Part shown: positions 8,927 through 13,163 of the stretch, in pieces
Numbering within the stretch: position 1 is the first letter of the stretch
Layout: each line of letters opens with the position of its first letter
Assembly (NCBI GenBank): GCA_946803715.1
Contig: CAMPET010000026.1
Span: 372,316 to 385,478, forward strand
Origin: Beroe ovata
Lineage: Eukaryota > Ctenophora > Nuda > Beroida > Beroidae
Reading direction: 5' to 3'
DNA length: 13,163 nt
Position numbers and translations under genes: made by a program
The notes under the pieces: model-generated
The model's input: only the letters and a program-made list of their open reading frames with translations
Database searches by the model: none
Told to the model about the DNA's origin: nothing

Positions 8927-10373
8927 TCAACCAACTTTGTCTTTCCACCTGACACATCTCCGTTTAGAGTCTGGTGTCGGTGTGCGACTAACCTGAGTCT
9001 TGATGATTGATACAGTCATGTTCTCAGGCGTGCAGGGTGGTGTATCTAGTGAAGCATTGTCGTTTAGTTCGTCAGCCATGTCAACGGTTTGAACTTGTTG
9101 TCCCACGTTTTTGTTAGCATCATAGCTAACTTTAGACTCCAAAGTTCTTGAAGATCCGTTAGTTACTTTACCCTGTGCGATTCCCAGCGCAACTTGGTCA
9201 ATCTTGATTTGGGAGTTTGTTGTAACTAACGAGTTGTGGTCCATATTATGAGAGGTGCCGAAGTGCAATGACCGTTTCTTATCGCTCTGACCGGGGGATA
9301 GAGCACCCCGTCTCCCGCACGAGACCACGCCCAGCACAAATCGCCCGTACGCGGGATAGAAAAATATAATGAGACCCGCCCCAAATGTCGTATCCACAGA
9401 TATCACGTAACTCGCAAAGCGCAAATACACGGGATGTCCGGAGCTGTGGAGAACCGTGCCGTACACAATGATCGGTACCCAGGAGAGGACGGAGAGAGCG
9501 GAGAGACTGACGACCATCACGATCTTCCTCGAGCTGACACTGCTCGCCTTCCGTAGCACGAGGATCACGAGCGACAGGTTGGAGATGACGTTAATGACGA
9601 GCGGAGCACCTATGTAGATCTGGAGACAGAGCTTGTTGAAGAGGACCCAGAACTCGTCCATGTCCCACGTGTGTGTTGTGCACCTGTGTAACCGAGAAGA
9701 TGTGTTAGAATTCAGCGGATAGTAGGGTGCTAGAAAACAAGGTGGTACGTTGGCAAAACAAGAAAACAGTCTAAATAATAAATTTGTGTCAGAAAAAAGT
9801 GGATAGAAGACGTGGTCAAACAATAAATTTGCATCGTGATTATACGACGACTAAGAGGGGATATTACCTGTTCAAGTTCGGATCAAAGCGATACGGTCTG
9901 TTGAGCGCGTAGTTCACAACGAGAGGTCCCAATGATAGGCCCCACATGATAACTGTTGTGATGGTCCCACTAACGGGCCCTAATACCGTATACACTGCCC
10001 TCAGCGGGAAGAAGCATCTGAACAGCTTGATAAGTGAGAGTAACGTGACGGATAGAAGGTGGACTATGCAGACTATCATCCTCAGACTAGCAGTTAGTCC
10101 ACAGAGGAAGTCACCGAGCAGCCACTTGTTGGTAGCGTTGGTGACGAGAGATGGCACCACCACGGATACCACATACATCACATCTGAGACGGCCATGTTG
10201 CCTAGGAACCACTTTGAGGAGGGGTCTAATCGGAACTTGTGGAAATAGAGCCCGCAAAGGAGGAGCATATTCCCGAACCCGCCCATAATGCCCGTGATGA
10301 GGCCCCATATCACGAGCAATATCCGACCCTGGGAGCTGATAGTGGTAGTTTCGTAACCGGCAGTCACATTCAT
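8927..10373 (-). CDS. Atypical rhodopsin-like (family A) GPCR, two exons
   Basis: This is a seven-transmembrane receptor; the ligand is unknown. Exon 1 is 10373-9868 and exon 2 is 9683-8927 (TGA), joined GT-AG in phase 2 to give 420 residues. TM1 carries GN (Asn35), TM2 LGNMAVSD (Asp64), ECL1 WLLGDFLC (84-91), TM4 Trp144, TM5 Pro196, TM6 SWVP (236-239) and TM7 YPAYG (278-282). Cys91 should pair with Cys170 in ECL2, which the intron directly precedes. Sequons lie at Asn2 and Asn79. Counting from Cys91 to Pro123 without gaps puts I-K-L (115-117) at the DRY position, so the ionic-lock Asp/Glu and the Arg are replaced. NPxxY is also degenerate. The cytoplasmic tail is about 130 residues, Ser/Thr-rich, ending in TPTPDSKRRCVRWKDKVG. 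No close family can be named. It lies antisense to IDH. Confidence 0.85.
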
Positions 10374-11128
10374 AACACGGGAATAATACAGGTCCTATTG
10401 TGCCCCTTTCCTCGTGTGAAGCGTGACTTCTCTAGAAAAAATATGAGTTAAGTTAATAATTGTTCGAGTCGAAACATATCGAAAAATGCAGAACAATGAA
10501 TATAATCCCTGATTAATGAAAAACAGCTAAGTAATATTATACGGAAGAAAAATGAGCTGCGAATCCCGGGTGTGATAATTAGGATTATTTATGCCGATAA
10601 TGAACTGATGTAGATATCTCGGGGGGATATCAAGTGAGATAGCTGCAATTTGCATGGGGGCAGCCACGTTGTCTGGGGAAAGGGCAAGACGAGCTTTTAT
10701 GAGCTTTGCTAGGCTTCTCCCCAGTAAGAGAAGCCTGAGAAAAGTGGGAATGTGTTCCAAAGTCATTATGTTTGTGGGTCACACTCACTAAATTAAGGTA
10801 AGACGCAGCTATGTAATTACGATAACAAGTACCTACCTAGCTAACATGAAAGTTGCTCAAAGGTTGCTAAATTAATGTTGGTATAAGGTTGCTAAGATGA
10901 GGTAACTGTAAGAGGTTGCTAAGAGCACGTATACGGATGGTCCAGGTGGTTTCTTGATGGGAACGAATTATCCCCGTATTGTTACGAAAGGACCGGTGGT
11001 TTGGGATGAATTATGTAATGCATAATACGGTCTGTGCGTCACATGGTGTAAACAGCCTTGTGAAATATCCTTTGCATTAAACTTAGGGAAGTGTTCTTGT
11101 GACGCACGACCCAATGTCACACTGTCGC
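10374..11128. other. 5' flank of the GPCR gene
   Basis: This is upstream sequence for the minus-strand receptor. It recurs at 12102-12847 with several substitutions and indels, whereas the adjoining coding part aligns without any indel, which argues that this flank is non-coding. A 9 bp inverted repeat, AGGCTTCTC/GAGAAGCCT, lies at 10711-10736. The open frame 10527-10766 (minus) is broken by indels in the second copy. Confidence 0.7.
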
Positions 11129-11185
11129 ATGTTATCTGTTCGCTGTTTTGCGCGCGCCAAACAGTGTGACTGTGGACAGATAACA
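11129..11185. mobile_element. Diverged foldback element, copy 2
   Basis: The left arm ATGTTATCTGTTCGCTGTTT and right arm AAACAGTGTGACTGTGGACAGATAACA flank a GC-rich CGCGCG centre. The right arm has about seven extra bases relative to the perfect 2622-2673 hairpin. It stands immediately before a 42 bp minisatellite. Confidence 0.6.
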
Positions 11186-11200
11186 CATCTGTGCATCCGG

Positions 11201-11282
11201 CAACCAATGCTCACAGTGTGCATTGTGCGTCACTGTGTCCTGCTATCAATGCTCACAGTGTGCACTGTGCGTCACTGCGTCT
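11201..11282. repeat. 42 bp minisatellite, two units
   Basis: Unit 1 (11201-11242) and unit 2 (11243-11282) have the pattern CAACCAATGCTCACAGTGTG + CATTGTGCGTCACTGTGTCC + TG. The second starts CTATCAATGC and is slightly shortened. Each unit contains CACAGTG-TG-CACTGTG or a near version, a potential small hairpin. Confidence 0.9.
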
Positions 11283-11501
11283 AAGACCTTCGGCATCAGA
11301 AAAAGAAGGGTGCACAAAGTGTGAGGAGAGTCATACAAAGTCATACACTCCTCTCTATCACTCTCTTACTGTCGACAATATGATCTTACGCAATTACAGT
11401 CAGAGAATAGCAGTGTATTAAGACTGACAATGCCACTTCACGATTCATTCTAAACGCAGGATACACTTCAATTACGACTGAGACAGGACACATGCGCGCT
11501 C
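11283..11501. other. Unique spacer between minisatellite arrays
   Basis: This stretch has no coding exon, hairpin or relative elsewhere in the window. It ends at an N (11502) and is probably the right end of one assembled contig. Confidence 0.5.
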
Positions 11502-11508
11502 NTGTCGC

Positions 11509-11567
11509 ATGTTATCTGTTCACCGTTATGCGCGCGCCAAACAGTGTGGACTGTGGACAGATAAAAC
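11509..11567. mobile_element. Diverged foldback element, copy 3
   Basis: The left arm is ATGTTATCTGTTCACCGTTA, followed by a TGCGCGCGCC centre and the right arm AAACAGTGTGGACTGTGGAC-AGATAAAAC. It matches 12848-12907 base for base as far as I can read, and it precedes the second minisatellite array. Confidence 0.6.
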
Positions 11568-11585
11568 ATCCGAATTAGCATCCGG

Positions 11586-11850
11586 CAACCAATGCTCACA
11601 GTGTGCACTGTGCGTCACTGTGTCCTGCAACCAATGCTCACAGTGTGCATTGTGCGTCACTGTGTCCAGCAACCAATGCTCACAGTGTGCACTGTGCACT
11701 GTGCGTCACTGCGTCCTGCAACCAATGCTCACAGTGTGCACTGTGCGTCACTGTGTCCTGCAACCAATGCTTACAGTGTGCATTGTGCGTCACTGTGTCC
11801 TGCAACCAATGCTCACAGTGTGCATTGTGCGTCACTGTGTCCTGCTATCA
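11586..11850. repeat. 42 bp minisatellite, six units plus a partial
   Basis: Five units are 42 bp and the third is 49 bp, extended by one extra CACTGTG. Units differ at a few diagnostic sites (CACTGTG/CATTGTG, CCTG/CCAG, GCTC/GCTT). The array ends CTATCA followed by an N at 11851. Because 42 is a multiple of three, open frames persist through the array in all frames; these are not genes. Confidence 0.95.
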
Positions 11851-11851
11851 N

Positions 11852-12101
11852 ACTTGTTGGTAGCGTTGGTGACGAGAGATGGCACCACCACGGATACCAC
11901 ATACATCACATCTGAGACGGCCATGTTGCCTAGGAACCACTTTGAGGAGGGGTCTAATCGGAACTTGTGGAAATAGAGCCCGCAAAGGAGGAGCATATTG
12001 CCGAACCCGCCCATAATGCCCGTGATGAGGCCCCATATCACGAGCAATATCCGACCCTGGTAGTTGATGGTGGTAGTTTCGTAACCGGCAGTCACATTCA
12101 T
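11852..12101 (-). pseudogene. Partial second copy of GPCR exon 1 (first 83 codons)
   Basis: These 250 bases align without gaps to 10124-10373, at a constant offset of 1728. I count four substitutions: two silent, and two that change Ser13-Ser14 to Asn-Tyr. The copy keeps the ATG, TM1, TM2 and the start of ECL1, and stops at the N (11851) inside the codon before Trp84. It is not frameshifted. It is either the other allele of the same gene cut off at a contig edge, or a truncated duplicate; I favour the allele. Confidence 0.7.
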
Positions 12102-12847
12102 AACACGGGAATTATACAGGTCCTATTGTGCCCCCTTCCTCGTGTATAGCGTGACTTCTCTAGAAAAAATATGAGTTAAGTTAATAATTATTCGAGTCGA
12201 AACATATCGAAAAATGCAGAACAATAATCCCTGATTGATGAAAAACAGCTAAGTAATATTATACGGAAGAAAAATGAGCTGCGAATCCCGGCTGTGATAA
12301 TTTGGATTATTTATGCCGATAATGAACTGATGTAGATATCTCGGGGGATATCAAGTGAGATAGCTGCAATCTGCATGGGGGCAGTCTACGTTGTCTGGAG
12401 AAGGGCAAGACGAGCTTTTATGAGCTTTGCTAGGCTTCCCCCTGTAAGAGAAGCCTGAGAAAAGTGGGAATGTGTTCCAAAGTCATATTATTTAATTTCT
12501 ATGGATCACACTCACTAAATTAAGGTAAGACGCAGCTATGTAATTACGATAACAAGTACCTACCTAGCTAACATGAAAGTTGCTAAAAGGTTGCTAAATT
12601 AATGTTGGTATAAGGTTGCTTAGATGAGGTAACTGTAAGAGGTTGCTAAGAGCACGTATACGGATGGTCCAGGTGGTTTCTTGATGGGAACGAATTACCC
12701 CCGTATTGTTACGAAATGACCGATGGTTTGGGATGAATTATGTGAAACATAATACGGTCTGTGCGTCACGTGGTGTAAACAGCCTTGTGAAATATCCTTT
12801 GCATTAAACTTCGGGAAGTGTTCCTGTGACGCACGACCCAATGTCGC
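12102..12847. repeat. Second copy of the GPCR 5' flank
   Basis: It repeats 10374-11128 in the same order and orientation with scattered substitutions and small indels, for example six bases missing after GCAGAACAAT and eight missing before the hairpin. No coding exon is visible. Confidence 0.9.
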
Positions 12848-12907
12848 ATGTTATCTGTTCACCGTTATGCGCGCGCCAAACAGTGTGGACTGTGGACAGA
12901 TAAAACA
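12848..12907. mobile_element. Diverged foldback element, copy 4
   Basis: It has the same arms and GCGCGC centre as 11509-11567 and is followed at the same distance by the minisatellite. In this copy the hairpin is joined without an N to the GPCR flank, so the arrangement flank-hairpin-array is real in at least one contig. Confidence 0.6.
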
Positions 12908-12924
12908 TCCGAATTAGCATCCGG

Positions 12925-13163
12925 CAACCAATGCTCACAGTGTGCACTGTGCGTCACTGTGTCCTGCAACCAATGCTCACAGTGTGCATTGTGCGTCACT
13001 GTGTCCAGCAACCAATGCTCACAGTGTGCACTGTGCACTGTGCGTCACTGCGTCCTGCAACCAATGCTCACAGTGTGCACTGTGCGTCACTGTGTCCTGC
13101 AACCAATGCTTACAGTGTGCATTGTGCGTCACTGTGTCCTGCAACCAATGCTCACAGTGTGCA
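12925..13163. repeat. 42 bp minisatellite, third array, cut by the window edge
   Basis: Five full units and part of a sixth are visible. They carry the same order of variants as 11586-11844, including the 49 bp third unit and the GCTT fifth unit. Identical unit order points to the same array represented twice, or to a very recent copy. Confidence 0.95.

Noticed and set aside
8927-9823. GPCR second exon read as a separate 298-residue protein from an upstream Met
   Set aside because: The first residues are intron translation; the acceptor at 9684 joins it in phase with exon 1 and restores ECL2 and all seven membrane spans.
10527-10766. Minus-strand frame of 79 codons upstream of the GPCR
   Set aside because: The second copy (about 12240-12485) has indels that break the frame, and the protein resembles nothing I know.
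11509-11976. Open frame of 155 codons across the second minisatellite
   Set aside because: The 42 bp unit is a multiple of three, so all frames stay open; the end runs through an N into the reverse strand of the GPCR.
11201-13163. CRISPR-like array
   Set aside because: Units are directly head-to-tail with no spacers, and the locus is in an animal genome.

Overview
The window is eukaryotic and almost certainly from an invertebrate animal. Genes are split by short GT-AG introns, mostly about 85-300 bp, and there are dinucleotide microsatellites, a family A GPCR and a Tctex-type dynein light chain. It reads as gene-dense genomic DNA from a highly heterozygous animal such as a sponge, cnidarian or other marine invertebrate. 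I cannot place the species. I see no prokaryotic operon, rRNA, tRNA, CRISPR or viral gene.

Layout. Positions 1-30 are an (AC)n run. Positions 189-2157 (+) hold the last seven exons of an LPGAT1-like lysophospholipid acyltransferase, with the N-terminus off the left edge. Positions 2158-3066 are intergenic and contain a perfect 25+25 bp hairpin at 2622-2673. Positions 3067-3853 (+) hold a complete four-exon Tctex-type dynein light chain close to DYNLT5/TCTEX1D1, found by joining splice sites rather than from one long reading frame. An AT-rich spacer follows. Positions 4468-8623 (+) hold the first seven exons of an NADP-dependent isocitrate dehydrogenase. Its 2.2 kb fourth intron carries two RFX X-box-like palindromes, a long (TG)n tract and a roughly 400 bp near-duplicate. 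The last third of IDH is absent from the window. Positions 8927-10373 (-) hold a two-exon, 420-residue atypical rhodopsin-like GPCR in the opposite orientation, either nested in an IDH intron or placed there by assembly.

From about 10124 to the right edge the sequence is repetitive. The 5' part of the GPCR gene plus about 0.9 kb upstream recurs from 11852, and a 42 bp minisatellite led by a foldback element occurs three times. Three of the four single-base Ns (7492, 11502, 11851) lie exactly at the edges of these duplicated blocks. That suggests two haplotypes or contigs joined in series rather than true tandem duplication.

The genes do not form a functional pathway: membrane phospholipid remodelling, dynein cargo or ciliary function, mitochondrial or cytosolic NADPH production, and signalling. 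The most notable items are the foldback/minisatellite module, the GPCR with degenerate activation motifs, the paired X-boxes in the IDH intron, and the missing IDH 3' end.
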